Below the pieces are notes generated by a model. It did not search any database and was not told the DNA's origin. It was given only the letters and a program-made list of their open reading frames with translations. This document shows, piece after piece, positions 21,644 to 37,405 of a stretch of DNA of 50,000 nt (position 1 is its first letter; every line of letters begins with the position of its first letter). The DNA comes from Glandiceps talaboti (taxonomy: Eukaryota > Hemichordata > Enteropneusta > Spengelidae): the NCBI RefSeq assembly GCF_964340395.1, contig NC_135558.1, positions 10,477,501 to 10,527,500 of the forward strand, written 5' to 3'. The position numbers and the translations under genes were made by a program.

Positions 21644-24600
21644 TGTAGAGCATATGGAAAACAGACATATTTTACTGAAAGAAATGACATATTCTAAATA
21701 TCAAATGCGAAACCATTAATCTTAGATAGACAACATCATCTGATTCCAACTAAAAGGGTAACGTAAGGTCGTGTAATTACCATCGTGTTCACCGAGTCAT
21801 GCCGAGCAGTGAACCGAACACACTGTATCACCTGGCGTACAATCCGTAACAGTACCGTAGTCACCATCGACAAGCTAATACAACTACACTCAGATTGTGC
21901 AATGTGCTCGACGTCTTAAATCTTGGAATGCACAATATTGTAAAAATTTGAAGTTCGACCTTTAACCTCCACGTTTGACTGTGTCATTTTTCAAAAGTGA
22001 CAGTTAAATTATAGAAAGACCATTAACAAAGCATACTACACTTTATTTATACAGCGGATGTCAAAATATTGTTCAGCGGCTCTGTTTGATACAACCAACC
22101 CCGCAGAAATCAGTAAGAGACTGCACATGCTACACTTTCTAGCAAGATCGCAATTTCTTGCTACATTTTGTCTTTTTTTAAAAATAAACCATTTAAACGT
22201 ACTGCAACTAGACACAGACACGAGGGCGCCAATGCTGTATCGTCTGCATGGTATGATTTTAGTTCATGTCATGAACCTATTCTTTCAAGCTTGCTATCTT
22301 GAAGTGTAGCATGTGCAGTTTTTTGCTGGTTTCTGCGTAGCTGTCTGTATCCGACAGAGTCGGCGAACAGTAAGTTGAAAAGGGCTGTTTCTCGTTAACG
22401 TGCGTGTGGTAGACACACATGTACAGCTAGTGATAGAGGTAATGGAATGGTCGAGTCTTGTGATGAAGAAATCTCACGTCATACTAATTTACATATTTGT
22501 ATCATTATGAGAAGCGACCGACACCTGGCCGACTAAGTAATATATACATTTCTGTGGTTTGTAAGAGAAGTTCTTTTTTTCCAGACGTCCCATCCTCTTT
22601 CCAAAATCTGTAGATTTCCTATTCTTTTTGAAAACCTTTTGTAATATGAGTAGGGATGGTTACTTTTTTCAAATTTCAATTATCAACCAGAATTGATATA
22701 ATTCTTGCCTTATAACTGATGTACTGTCAAGATATAAACTCAATATGCCAAGGTGGTAGCGTCTCTTGAAGGTTGCTCCAAAAGGAAAAAGTAAAGTCAG
22801 AATCACATTCTGCAAAACTTATCAAATAAAACACTGACACACAGAAGCGTTTATACTAGAAGACATTTTTACTTGGAATAGGGTTCGTACATTTCGTGTA
22901 TTTTACGAAGGAATTTCACATTCACTCAAAAATTCACAGCTGCACCACTGGGAAGCAACGAAGTGTGCAAATAATGACATAACAAGATGGTGTGTCGTTC
23001 GCAAATTATTTGGTATTTTCCCATTTCGCGGTTGTTTATGTCACATTATTGCCGTTGAGTTTACTTTAACGTACCCCCAACCATCACGAGGCAAAGAAAC
23101 ACTCTTTCCAATCAAATTTGGATCACAAATATTATAATTACAGGTAGAATTGTGGTTGATTTACGACAAACTGATATTGTGTTAAGTGACATTAAAGGAA
23201 ATTCTCTCTTGCACCCTACAATGTGTCTTGTATTTCAAAAATAGAACTTCTCTTGGTAGGATATATTACGGACTAACATGAAGGGCGCCATCTTGACATA
23301 CTGTAAATGATAATAATGTAGCGATGCATTTGAACATCGTTTTACTAAAAACAACCCCACTATATTCGACGGTTATACCCAAATTGCTTTTGAGTAAATT
23401 CGAGTCTTTGCTACTTGCAAAATGACTACCCATTTACGTTTCTACATCATCACTTCTTGGATAAAATACTGATATTAGATTTATACAGCACTTGAATCAA
23501 CGCCGCTATTCATCCATGACACTCCCATGCCAAAATAACCCCCTTTGAAGTGATGATTTACAAATACCACTCCTGTGACCGCCCTTCATATTTATTCATT
23601 TATAAAGTTAGCTTACTACATGCTAATGGGTAAAACTGAAAATATAAAAGGCGTACTAAATAAAAAAACTATTTGGTCAAATACAAGGACGGAGGGATCA
23701 TTATCAATATGATAGTCAATTTTGGGGAATTTAAAATAGTTTAGCAACTTTGTGGGACACTGAGTGAGGGATCAGCCTCACTGACATGGTTATTTTTATA
23801 CTTATGAATGTTTTTCTCTCAATATCAATCATCAAAGAAACATGGTTAATACAAATCAAAACACTCACAATAAATACAGATTAAACTAATAATTAATTAT
23901 ACACATGACATTTAAATATGACAGTTTTAAATCTGAGGATCAAGCGTTAGATAAATACAACATAAACATTTCGTAATACATACTAATAAATATGACAAAA
24001 ATAAAACTCTTGAAGAAATACTTAAAAGTAACGATCACATGTAACAGGACATACATGTGAAACTAATAAATGATCCATTTAGGGATCTTGTGAATTTTTC
24101 GTTGTATTGTTATGTATATTTATGATGTGTTATGCATATTCGTGTGAATTATGCAAATGGTTTGGTGTATTAATGATGCCTTATGAATATTCATGAGGGA
24201 TAATCATGTCTAGATATCCACGTCATAGATGTGACGTGTGCATGATCATGTGCATGATCTAATGTCCATGATTGTGTATGACTTCGTTTCATGTTATTTT
24301 GGCATTTAATCAAATTGTTTTTGTATTATAACTACCACATCAAATTTCTCGTTATATTTAATCATTTATAAGGAATGTGATTTAAAAATTCACAGTTTTA
24401 TCACTTATTATTGTATATTCAATGCCCATTTATGAAAATTTATTTTTCCATACATAGCAGTGTCGATTTGGATGCATCTGTATATTGACCACAACATGTA
24501 TGCAGCTTACATTGTAAATTTTTGAAAGATGAACAGACAAGCAGACAACAGACAGATAGAGGAACATACAGACACACAAATATGGTTATCCCAACATCTC

Positions 24601-25346
24601 CCTTTATAGGAGGTTAAAAATAAGATAAAATACTGACAATTGTGATAATGTCTGTTTGTTAATGTCCATCGCATGTGGTCTAGTTTCTCACGAACTGTTA
24701 CCAGGACCGAGATAACGTTACCCCTGTGACGTACAGTAAGACATATACTGTGTGTGACTAGCCCCTATAATATGTTCCAATGTGTGAGTCAGTATGATAC
24801 GTTATATCAGCCACAGCCATCAACAATTGTGCATGATCTAGGGAAATACTATAGACAGACTGATTTTAACAAGTTGGTGTCTCACAACACATTGTTAGTA
24901 ACACTCACAATGCTATCGTGCCCACAGGTGGTGATGTTGACTGTCAAACAGGAACAGTGGTGCGAGAAATTACTATCATTATACAATATCTTTTGTCTCC
25001 AGATCTCCTAATCCAAAATGTTTCCTTTCAGTCAGAGGGAAATAGATTACTATGGTAACATGATTAAGCAAGTAAATTATTAAATGCATTGGACACAGAA
25101 AGACTGAGGGCACAGCTTCATTTCCCTGATATTGTATCACCATTTTCTCTTTTCCAATATTTTTGTGTATTGTCTGTTACCATGACAACCCCAAAAATAA
25201 AATGTTCATGTTTCACAGATGGTCAACCATTCCATCCCTTACCTGCACGCAAATGTTACTTCGTCTCTTATAAGCTTAATGGGAAATTGGTATTTGTTTT
25301 TGGATGTTTTAATTGATTAAATTAAACAACTTAACTATACTTGTCT
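21644..25346. other. Unannotated intergenic stretch
   Basis: AT-rich with no supported gene. Around 24110-24260 there are several ATTCATGA, ATGCAT and GCATGATC palindromic words, but no defined element. Confidence 0.35.
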
Positions 25347-25395
25347 ACTTCAAGTAATAATGTGAAACAACATAGTCCAAACCCGTGTCTATAAC
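25347..25395 (+). repeat. Partial extra copy of the palindromic element arm
   Basis: ACTTCAAGTAATAATGTGAAACAACATA followed by CCGTGTCTATA resembles 25568-25616 in direct orientation. It is short and diverged. Confidence 0.45.
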
Positions 25396-25487
25396 TTAAA
25401 TACCTAAATAGGGTTAATAAGTGTGCATTACATTATAATATGTACTGACTTTAACAGAAATCGGAGTCTTGGTTTAATACAGACTGC

Positions 25488-25832
25488 CATTTTAAAGTGG
25501 CCATATGGATGAAGATTGGGTATATATTTGGGATTTTTAATTTATAAAAATTGTTATCATGGCATCTTACTTGAAATCAATGTGAAACAACATATGCCAT
25601 GTACTTGTTTATTAACCCAACAACTAAAAAAATGAGTAAAACGTTTGTTATTAAACTTACAATAACATATATTTTACACGTTTATCAGTCTTTTGCAATT
25701 TATTGAGTTACAAAGGACATGGATATGTTGGTTCACAATGAGTTTTCAAATAAGACGCCATCATAAAATCATTTTATAAATTAAAAATCCAAGATATATA
25801 CCCAATCCTCATCAATATGGCCACTTTAATGC
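25488..25832. mobile_element. Near-palindromic fold-back element
   Basis: The left arm 25488-25617 and right arm 25708-25832 are complementary over about 125 bp, with a loop of about 90 bp. Shared blocks include TTAAAGTGGCCATAT, GATTGGGTATATAT, GATTTTTAATTTATAAAA and CAACATAT.CCATGT. No coding capacity. Resembles a MITE or fold-back element. Confidence 0.9.
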
Positions 25833-26798
25833 ATGCATTCAAAAAGTTCAAACTGTCGTCAGAAAATTATATGTTTTAGTACATTAGGAAACTACAGACG
25901 CATGCTCAGACTAGACATGACGTCGTGATTAGTTATAAAAAAAATCCAAAATGAATACCTCTTTCTCATTCATAGTACTTCTTGAATATATCAATCAGCC
26001 GTCCAAAGCATTGTCATCGATTTTAATGACCATGAAGTGTTACTGAATAAGCTAAGTATATTTGTACAATCAAGAATATGTCTTTTATGAAGTGGTAGCA
26101 ACTGCACCGACCTCCTTTATTATTGAAACTGATGCCTAAACCAACATTGGTAGGATTGTGAGCTTTGTATGTAAAGACAGGGGATGATACCTTTACCCAA
26201 ATTAGAATAATCATGACCCAAAGCGTTCGATGACGTCATAGATTGTGATATGCTTTGAGCCGTGACAATTGTACAATTTGTAGCACTTTTCATTGAAAAT
26301 TATGACGTCAAGGACTCAGACCATTAATTTGATAACGTGATCTGATCTAAGAACAATCACACATTTCGTGTTGACCACATTGTTTATGTACATGTAAAAA
26401 ACCGCGTACGACGCCATAGCAACAGATCATGATTAGTCTCACTTCTCCCAGTGCATGATAACCTGTTTACTTGCTAGTGCAGTGAACGAGTGCAGTTGAG
26501 TCACAGATCCAGTGAGCGCACAGGTTAAGTGTGTGAACGTGTTTATAAAACATCACGTGAGTCAGTCTTACCCAATGAGAGTGTTTACATCGTCGACAAG
26601 ATACACTAAATAGAGATGGCTACCAAAATCACCAAGTACGTGTTTATATGTGTTTAGTATGTCACGTTGAAACTTCAAAGCATACGTACACTGTCGTGAT
26701 TGCAACAATGCGAAAATACAGAAAAAATGGGATTCTGGATCGGGTAACATTAACAATATTAATTTAACAAAATTGTACAGCTATTGGTTACCAAATAG
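25833..26798. other. 3' flank of the Syt12-like gene
   Basis: The part nearest 26798 should include the 3' UTR. Two perfect TGACGTCA octamers lie at 26231-26238 and 26303-26310. A minus-strand AATAAA is possible at 26116-26121. No other gene is seen. Confidence 0.4.
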
Positions 26799-26912
26799 CT
26801 ATGGTATAAGTGCGTGCCATCTTGCAATTGGTTTATTAGATGTGATCATTTCATTCCAGTGTGCTAGTTCTTCTCCCTGGGCATCAGGACCTAGAAGTAC
26901 ACGACCTAAAAC
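26799..26912 (-). CDS. Syt12: Synaptotagmin (Syt12-like), terminal C2B exon and stop
   Basis: The acceptor is …ATTTACAG; 37 codons then lead to TAG at 26799-26801. The exon encodes VLGRVLLGPDAQG, AHWNEMITSNKPIARWHALIP. The HWNEM…P(I/V)xxWHxL signature is the C-terminal helix and WHxL motif of synaptotagmin C2B domains, and GxVxxGPxAxG resembles vertebrate Syt12. Entry phase 0 matches the previous exon. The protein ends two residues after WHAL, as is normal for the family. No strong AATAAA follows closely on the minus strand; the nearest clear hexamer (TTTATT on the plus strand, 26116-26121) is about 680 nt away. Confidence 0.93.
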   Translation of the reverse strand, partial: VLGRVLLGPDAQGEELAHWNEMITSNKPIARWHALIP

Positions 26913-29114
<2,202 letters not shown>

Positions 29115-29302
29115 CTCGTTTTGCCCAAGTCTATTTTCATGCATGATGTGAAATTCCAAATACAAGTGTTTTAGAAAGTCTTGGCCAACACTAAATACTA
29201 ATGCTTCATTAAATACTGGATTTATAGTGTGATGCTTGGTTGAAGTCTTCTTCTTTTTCAGCCGTTTTCCCGAGTAAAATATTGATACCTTGACGTACGG
29301 GT
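29115..29302 (-). CDS. Syt12: Synaptotagmin (Syt12-like), central C2B exon
   Basis: Acceptor …TTATTCACAG and donor GTAAGG. The first two bases complete the Asp codon of DPYVKV; 62 codons follow, leaving phase 0. The exon carries the polybasic strip KRLKKKKTSTKHH, the PIP2/AP-2-binding feature of synaptotagmin C2B domains, then NPVFNEALVFSV. Loop 3 reads IMHENRLGQNE, where Syt1 has LDYDKIGKND: both D-x-D aspartates are replaced (His, Asn) and the last is Glu. Calcium binding by C2B is therefore unlikely, which is the usual state in Syt12. Confidence 0.93.
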
Positions 29303-30624
29303 CTGTGAATAAAATTTGAATAAATTATTAAACACGTAACATCAGGAATAGGCTATACTACAGTATGCAAATCCTCCATATTGCATGGTGAATCATGGGA
29401 AATGGTGCTCGTCATTCATTATATTGTTCACGTTACATTGTTGGCAGCCGTACATGAGCCAGTCTTGATTATTCAGACCTCTGTAGGGGGAATTTTCTTC
29501 GTATCAACCTAGAATAGGTGTTACCTATGACAACACAGAATCTCCACACAGCAGTTTGCGTATTAGAAGTCTTGGTTTGGATTGCAAATTGTCTATTGAC
29601 GTATGTTAGGTAATAGAAGTGTTGTTGAATTCCTTGAACATTTATGTTCGTAGGTAATGATTTGCAATTCCCCATTCGTTGTGATGAAAGTATGCGTGCC
29701 TTGCTTCGACAATAAGGGAGTTAAAACCCTGAGGGTAAAATAAATTTGATTTGACGCGTAAGTAGGCTATAATGTCAAACGTGCAGATTACGTGAGTATA
29801 ACCCACACCGTACAGCAGCCGACTTCTCTTGAGGGTTATGAGCGTTTCTTAGAGGACACATCTCGGTCTTGTTAGTGCCAAAAATCCAACTTATTTTGAT
29901 AGCTAAACATTAAAAAAGGGAATAAAACTAAACATTCGACAACAAATTGGGAGAAGTTGTTGCTATGGTAATGCACTTGAGTGGACAGTATCTCTGAATT
30001 GTGCAATTTACCGTTAACGACGTGATTACTTACTGTTCAGTCAAAAAACAAACCAAACATGCCGAGGTAACTTGATAGTAATAATATCAAACATTTCAAA
30101 TACATAACTTAAATACTGTAAATATGTTTAGAAGATTACTTGTTTACCCTCCTTCCCCTTATAAGTTCTGCCCCCGTCTATTTGGCTGTATTGTTCGGTC
30201 TGTCCGACTCCCTGAAATTATGCCTGTATTTCCATCTGTTGACCTTGTAAATGTTGCTTTTCTGTTGTTTTGTGTTACTTAAAATAGTATTTGTAAGTTC
30301 CACGTCGTATTATGTCTCCCCAAGGGTGTCTATCACCATTTGTGGGTGGTATTTTGGCAGCTATAACCATTGGTCTTTATAGTTTCGACGGAGAAACACT
30401 GACGAGCACCTGACCATAAATGTACTCGTCAGTTGATAAATGGATGTCCAATAACTATAGTAACACGAATTGTCTCGCGTCGTGTTTTTCCTGACAATAT
30501 ACTTAAAAGGTCCCATGTGTTACGGTCTACACTACGGTACATATAAACCACATCAAGTCCACAACAAAAGTCGTTAGTTTTTTCACCACATTCATGTAGG
30601 CTACACATTTGAAAAGAGCGTCAA

Positions 30625-32003
30625 TGGCGTTATAGCACAACTGTATTTGGCTGTTGCTACATGTATGGGCATGGTATTGGTGCTAGACATATTTGGTTAC
30701 ATTTTGGGATTTCATTATTCACTTACCTACCCATCCCAGGTTTCATCTTTGCAATATGCATAATCATTTCAGTGTTGCGAAGGGCGTGGTCATGGTTGCT
30801 AAGGCCAGTTGTGTCAAAATGGGTTTGAGCAATAACTGCAGAATAACACCCCGAGAAACATTCCCACCAAGTTTCAGCCCCATTTATCATGTAGTTTTGA
30901 AGATTTAATTTTTTGACCAAAATTTAGATTTTTAGACCTAATTTGCATATCGCCAATGGAATCATCATGTTGTGAATACACCTTCATCTACACATCTCCA
31001 TATGCATCGCCAAATCAGTCTGCTGTGTACTTTTGGAATTATAGAATTTTGACCAAAAAAGATACACTTTTACACCTAATTTGCATATCATTGAAAGGAT
31101 CCATCATGTCATGAACAATTCTGAATCTAAACACCCCTTAGAACGCTCCCACCAAATTCCAGCTCCATTTGCTCAATAGTTTTAGAATCATAGATCATAA
31201 TGTCATTAACAATTCTTAATATAAACACCCCTAAGAATGTTCCCACCAAATTTCAGACTGATTTGCCCAATAATTTTTGAGTTTAACTTTTTTGACCAAA
31301 TATCAAATCTTTTGACCCAAAACGCAAATCGTTGATGCGATCATTTTCATTTTGAATAATTTCCAACTACACTCCAAAAGTAATGACCCTACCAAATACC
31401 AAGGCAATCGGTTGAGTGGTTTTTGAGTTCAAGTCATCCACACACACACACACACACAAACATACATAAGGACAGACACACAGACACCACACCATACCTA
31501 TAGCACTTCATTAGTTCAGTTATAACTCGAGACTGAAATCGACATCCCTACCAAATATCAAAATATTCTTCCAAGTGGCTTTTGACTTTTAAGTTTTCTT
31601 TAAGTTTTAGTCAACCACAGATAGGCAGACAGACAGATGGAGAAGACTCTTTATCATGTCTGTAGCATGAATGGATCTGTTGTAATCATAGACAGTGTCT
31701 GTTTTAATTCAGCTTTGCTAAAAACGGTATTTCCAAGCAATCTCAGCAGAGGTTAATATGATTGATGCCATTGACATTGAGATGTGAATTAGCCCGTAAA
31801 AGATTTAATGATTGCATGACATCAATAAAACAATAACATTCATTTTTAGGCAAAGCATTTTCTCACACCAAGAATAACCCTTTTTGACCCAAAATGCACA
31901 TATCTGATGCAATCATTTTTATTTGAACAATTTCCCATCTACACGCCCTAAGTAATGGCCAAATACCAAAGCAATCGGTCTGGCGGTTTTTTACTTTAAG
32001 TTG

Positions 32004-32062
<59 letters not shown>

Positions 32063-32110
32063 TTCACCATGGCTATAGCACTACTGAACCTCAGTTCGGT
32101 TGTGCTAAAA
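30625..32110 (+). mobile_element. Dispersed repeat with tandem internal units, (CA)n tracts and a terminal hairpin
   Basis: The head AATGGCGTTATAGCACAACTG is shared with 47257 onward. Internal units of about 145 bp recur with TTTGACCAAA, ACCTAATTTGCATATC (30931, 31075 and degenerate copies near 31315 and 31888) and TCCCACCAAATTTCAG. (CA)n tracts lie at 31439-31458 and 32007-32060. The end carries TAGCAC…GTGCTA (32076-32107), a potential hairpin, followed by an A-rich run. No open frame of a transposase or reverse transcriptase is seen. Confidence 0.75.
32007..32060. repeat. (AC)n microsatellite
   Basis: About 27 AC units inside the dispersed repeat. Confidence 0.97.
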
Positions 32111-32684
32111 ACTAAAAAAAAAAGAGAAAAACAAAATCTCTGCTTTGGTGTTTGTTTCTGCACTTACGAAGTTACACATTTCGTGTGATGTGGGAGGCAA
32201 CAAGTGGGTGACAATCTTTAAATAGTCTGGGTTTCTCAACGGCCATGGCATTTACGTTTCATATCGCGTAGCCGTAGAGACAATAATCTGCCTCCAGCTA
32301 GTTGCACGATGTGCCGCTCGAACAGAAACCTTAAATCACCAGGCAAGAAAATATCCTTCAAATAACATGTTGAATACACTTTCTAATGTTGACTGTAAGT
32401 TTTCGGGTAGAATGAAGTACGTTGGGCGCACGCGTATACTTAAACTTTCAAACTGACACGTTAGAAAGTTTTAGATCACTTGGAAATGCTGCTGGTCACA
32501 TGTGAGGGAGTTTAATATGTGACTTTCCTATCATGCAAATAAAATAATTAGTATTGTCATAGTAATTATCAGATCTTGCCAATGCCAGTTGGGAGAAGTT
32601 TTGCTGTAAATACACGATTGCCCTAGTGTTCGACTAACGGTAAAAATGTCATTTTCCCGCCAAATATCAACAAAACAATATTAC

Positions 32685-32814
32685 CTGACGTCATTTTCCT
32701 TTCATCAACTGGACGAATATTTCTAGCTTTCAATACAACGACCGTAAGACGCTCTGCGCTTGGTAGATATGCTAATGAGAACATGACATCGCCAATGTCC
32801 GGCCTTTCACGGAC
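32685..32814 (-). CDS. Syt12: Synaptotagmin (Syt12-like), first C2B exon
   Basis: The acceptor TTCATTCTAG and the donor after TCAG (GTAATA) bound 43 codons plus one base. Entry is phase 0 and exit phase 1. The exon encodes the C2A-C2B linker (VRERPDIGD) and the first C2B strands. Its AYLPSAERLTVVV core is close to the same strands of vertebrate Syt12 and is the main reason for choosing Syt12 over Syt1 or Syt4/11. Loop 1 begins here: PVDERKMTS, one residue longer than in Syt1, with one acidic ligand kept. Confidence 0.92.
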
Positions 32815-33477
32815 CTAGAATGAAAATAAGATTAGAGAAAAAATTTGTTGACGCAGACGATAATTTTGTTTCAATGATGAACTGAGCTATATGCATTGCT
32901 GAATACACTGAAAAGAGTATACTGTGAATGGAGTTTAAAGTGATAAACACTGATATACACACTGACAGCAGCTAGAAAATAACACGATAGAATAATCCCG
33001 CCAAAATATTAAGAACAAATGTCATTAAAAAAAATTGTGTTTCAGTTTAGAATCATAGATGAAATATTCCTTGATAAATTATTAGTGTCATGTTTGAGTT
33101 TAGTGTGACGAGAATAACCTATTTCCTCTTTGCTTTAATAGTGATCGGTGACAAAATTAGGTTGCTCTGACAGCACACAAAATTTAGTTTGGCATATAAA
33201 TTGTCTGTTCATTTTGATTTGGGTCGTTAAAAAAGCTTTCTTCTTGGTAAACCGCTAATATAATTATTGGTCAGACTATCATGTCCATTTTTTGCATTTG
33301 ATGCAATGTTATTATATTTGTGGTTTTTATCCCATTCGCCTGTTTTGCAATAATTCATAAGCTCTCTCATTCTATAAATCATGTATATGTGTATATCCCT
33401 TTATGCTCCCACCCACTCATTGATTTGTTCAGTTGCAGATCTACAAAGTCATCCATATGACCATTCGTATATATGTT

Positions 33478-33688
33478 TTCATTCATTCATTCATTCATTC
33501 ATTCATTCATTCATTCATTCATTCATTCATTCATTCATCAATTCATTCATTCATTCATACATTCATTCAATTCATTCGTTCGTTCATTCATTCATTCATT
33601 CATTCATTCATTCATTCATTCATTCATTCATTCATTCATTCATTCATTCATTCATTCATTCATTCATTCATTCATTCATTCATTCATT
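33478..33688. repeat. (TTCA)n microsatellite
   Basis: About 50 TTCA units with a few interruptions. All three frames of the strand stay open, as Ser-Phe-Ile-His-type repeats. Confidence 0.98.
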
Positions 33689-33721
33689 GACTGACCGCCC
33701 ACTCACTCACTTATTCAGTTA

Positions 33722-35469
33722 GTCACTAACTTCAATCTTTATCTGTTTACCAAATGTCAGAGTTCTGTCTCAATTTACAAGTTCTCTAACTCTTGTAAGT
33801 GATAATTTGTTAAAACGATCCCTGTAGTAATTGTTACAACGGACGTTTTAAGCATTATGCTATTCCGCTAGTATCTTAATGTTTATGCCTACGCACAAGT
33901 CCTCATTATATGAACAAAACAAAACCGCCAACGCAACCCTGAACAGATCGAACATACCACTCGTAACCACGGACTTAGAGTATCATTGTGAGCGTGAATC
34001 AAACTTTAGGAAAATTGTCTACTCTCATCCGCCTCCGATGCGATAAACCCACTGAGGGAACTATACAATTCAAAATGTACAGAATACACTGTAGAATACA
34101 GTTTGGTTAGAGTGTATACATGTAACACAAATCAGGTTGTCAATACTTTGAGGACCGTGTTCGAAGTAGTCTAACCGTGACTTCGAATCTCAGGATCTCT
34201 CTTCACACCGTCTAGCGCAATGGGAATTCATGAAACAAAAGTTGTTAATGCCAATGAGTAAACACCCAACTGTCAGATCATGACGATACTTATACATTGT
34301 TTACATCATACAGACAAATGCACCATATTTGGACAATATGTAACTGCTCCCAATAAACATTAACTTATCATTTGGGCAGAATTCTGTGATTGGTTAATAA
34401 AGACATGATAATGAGTGAGTGGCTGGCTTCATTTGAATATTAAATGTACGTCATCTCAAGACCTCATTCAACTAGACGTGAGAAGAGATTTGAAACCACG
34501 GATAGCCTCTAGACTACAGGGGGTTCGTGTCTATACTGTTAATCATAGACCGATAATATAAGATCTGTAATAAACAAAACAAGCATGTCAATCATCATGA
34601 CACTTATAAAATAGTAAACCTCAATATGTGGCACAAAGCTATACAATAAAACGAGAAGCATCTCGTACGTGTTCTCGCGCGTCTGCATGACTTCGACACT
34701 ACATACATTAGATTCGACGTCTATTCCGCATCGTTTTCATTCCGGGCTTGTGTCGACTTCAGATTAGGTGCATGAGAATTTCGACGTCTATCCCAGGCCT
34801 AACAACTAAAGTTTATATTAGTTTACGTATGTGTACAGTGTACTAGTGAGCCGCGCGCGATGTAATGTTCTATTCGTCTACGCGTGGACATATTTAGCGC
34901 TATGGTTGTATTTACCTGCTTTAAGTTCGTTATACTTTTTTAAAGCTTTTTTTCACTTAATATACAATAAAATGTCTCAATCACAAAATAGATACGAACT
35001 CCTGTGCTCTGGACTATGTAAGAAGTATCGATCGCATATGAATCTACGGTGGAACTATGTCGTGCGTAGATAAGAGCACCTGCTGAGGGTTCGGTGTACA
35101 ATGTTGACATTAAACGACCTTACAAAAGTCGAATATCACTGAAAATAACTTCTACGACTTAATATCCTGAGTGGCAAGATCGCCAATCATTTTCTTCGGG
35201 AAGAATACGTAATTAGTCGGAGAAGTTGATATCACCTGAGGACTTCCTGGTACCTCGTCTTGGTTTAGTATTAGAGAGTTGTCGCTACTTCTTTTTTTCA
35301 ATGAGACGAAAATGTAACAACGATCAATCGCATTTAATCTGGAGATGACACATTTTAACATTTTAAAGACCACTACTTGAGTAACATTTTTACGCTGTCA
35401 AATAAAATTAACATATCTATGTAGGCGGGTAAGTGGGCAGGCAGAGCAGGTAGGTAAGTAGGTTGGCAG

Positions 35470-35470
<1 letters not shown>
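33722..35470. other. Intronic stretch without recognised feature
   Basis: Nothing coding is supported. The part at 34680-34860 is relatively CpG-rich for the window. Confidence 0.35.
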
Positions 35471-35526
<56 letters not shown>

Positions 35527-35728
35527 TGTCTGTCTGTCTGTCTGTCTGCGTGTGTGCGTGTGTATGTATGTATGTATGTATGTATGTATGTATGTATGTA
35601 TGTATGTACGGACGGACGGACGTACGTACGTACGTACTTATGGATGGATGGATGGATGGATGGATGTATGTATGTATGTATGTATGTATGTATGTATGTA
35701 TGTATGTATGTATGTATGTATGTATGTG
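35471..35728. repeat. Seven-motif compound microsatellite
   Basis: Ordered blocks: (GT)n, (CTGT)n, GTGC, (GTAT)n, (GGAC)3, (GTAC)4, (GGAT)6, (GTAT)n. Each motif differs by one base from a neighbouring one. Confidence 0.97.
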
Positions 35729-37405
35729 AAAAGCTAAAGGGTGTAATAGTAAACGTTCAGTGTGGCACAGAGAATTGACGTCAGATATCATTGATTTTTG
35801 AACTAATATAAAGCATCCACACATGAAATTGAAGAAATTGAGATAAGCGTATATCACTATATGTTTAAGATCACCCAAATCCCAATCACGTATAGTAAAT
35901 CCATCTAGTCGACAATAGTTTGAATGTGGAATAAAAATTCGTTGCCTTAGGCATGTTTGATATCAATTATTTTTAGGAAGTGGGCGATGACTTTGAAGAC
36001 TGATGAGCGGAAACGAAAGTATCAATTCTAATTTGATTTTGGATGTCTGTTTGAAAATTTAGTAGATATACTGCAGCCTGCATTATTAACCATCTCAGTA
36101 ACACAATATGAGGTGTAGGTTCAGTCAATATGACAACATTTTGAAATTGGTGTAGTGTTTCTGCTGATGAAAGGTAATATTTTATTGATTTCATGAAATT
36201 GAGGTCTCCTTTCTTGTAATATTGTCAGAATATGCGTAGTTAATTGTTGTGTAAGATGATAAGAAGAATATTGCGATTCGTTATCATTGTATATATATAT
36301 ATATATATATCAATTGTATGATAGACAAGCCTTCATTGCAAACATAGCCCCAACTGATGTGTTTTATGGCAAAGTTATTGTCACAGTGCAAATTTGAATG
36401 TTGTCGCGGTGTCTGTTGGGGTTAATAAAAGCTCTTAGCCTTTGAAGTGTATACGTATTATTAGGAGAAAGCACGTTAAACGATAAACTAGTAGATGAAG
36501 GATATTATAATATGGGTTAAGTGAACTAATGTGAAATGGACTTCCTCTTTGATTACATCCCAGGGGCTACTCTGTGTGAAATGATACATGGAGGCCCCAC
36601 TGAGACCCCCAAATCTAAACAAGAAGGAGACTCTATTCTCATACCAACCGTATCGCCCAAAATATATACTATACGGGTCTACGACACATGCGCTATACAG
36701 ATGGCAGTTCATATAATGAAATAGCTCAAAATCTCAAAATAATTGTTTTCGAGAAATAACATCTTACTCTTGGCATTATTAGAATTAGTTTTGAAAATTA
36801 TAGACATATTCTATGCTAAAATTGAAATATAATATACTGTCCCAGTTGGGCAGGGTTTTCCAAAGTCTACCGGATCGACCAGGTCCAGAAAGGTATACCC
36901 TTTCTCATACCTAATAAGCACAAAAACAACCCACCCCTTTCCAGAGGACCCTTCCAGTATGATCATCTAGGGGAGTTGCATAACATAACAAACATTGCCT
37001 CTAACTTCTTTCAATTGAACTCTCTTTCTCAATTCGTAAAAGAAAGATCAAGAACAACAGAAACGAACAGGCATTTCTACATGAAATGTTATTTCAACTG
37101 ATAAATACCTTTCTGACATGTGAACAGACTATGATGTTCAATCCATTCAAAGTGTTATCACCATAATGCATGTAGTCCATACTATTTTTCACGGTTATCA
37201 AGTTTAATATGATGAATGACGTCATTTACTAATGGTTATTAATCAATTATTTAACTGTGCTAGACATTTCAAGTGTATGAATGATTCGACGAGATCTTAT
37301 TTTCACTAGATACTTAGACTATGTTTACCTTATGTATAACGCCTAGCTTGTAAGTTTAATTTAATTGCGAAATGCAATAAAACAAACGACAGCCAAATTT
37401 ATTGT

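Larger units (their letters stand above)
29303..32684 (-). other. Intron within C2B (phase 1)
   Basis: The donor GTAATA after TCAG at 32685 is joined to TTATTCACAG at 29303. The intron splits the Asp codon of DPYVKV. It carries the dispersed repeat at 30625-32110. Confidence 0.88.

Noticed and set aside
33381-33722. Ser-Phe-Ile-His repeat protein
   Set aside because: Translation of (TTCA)n in three frames; no non-repeat coding sequence.
35152-35373. 73-residue minus-strand frame with plausible composition
   Set aside because: Short, intronic, no motif; frames of this length are common here by chance.
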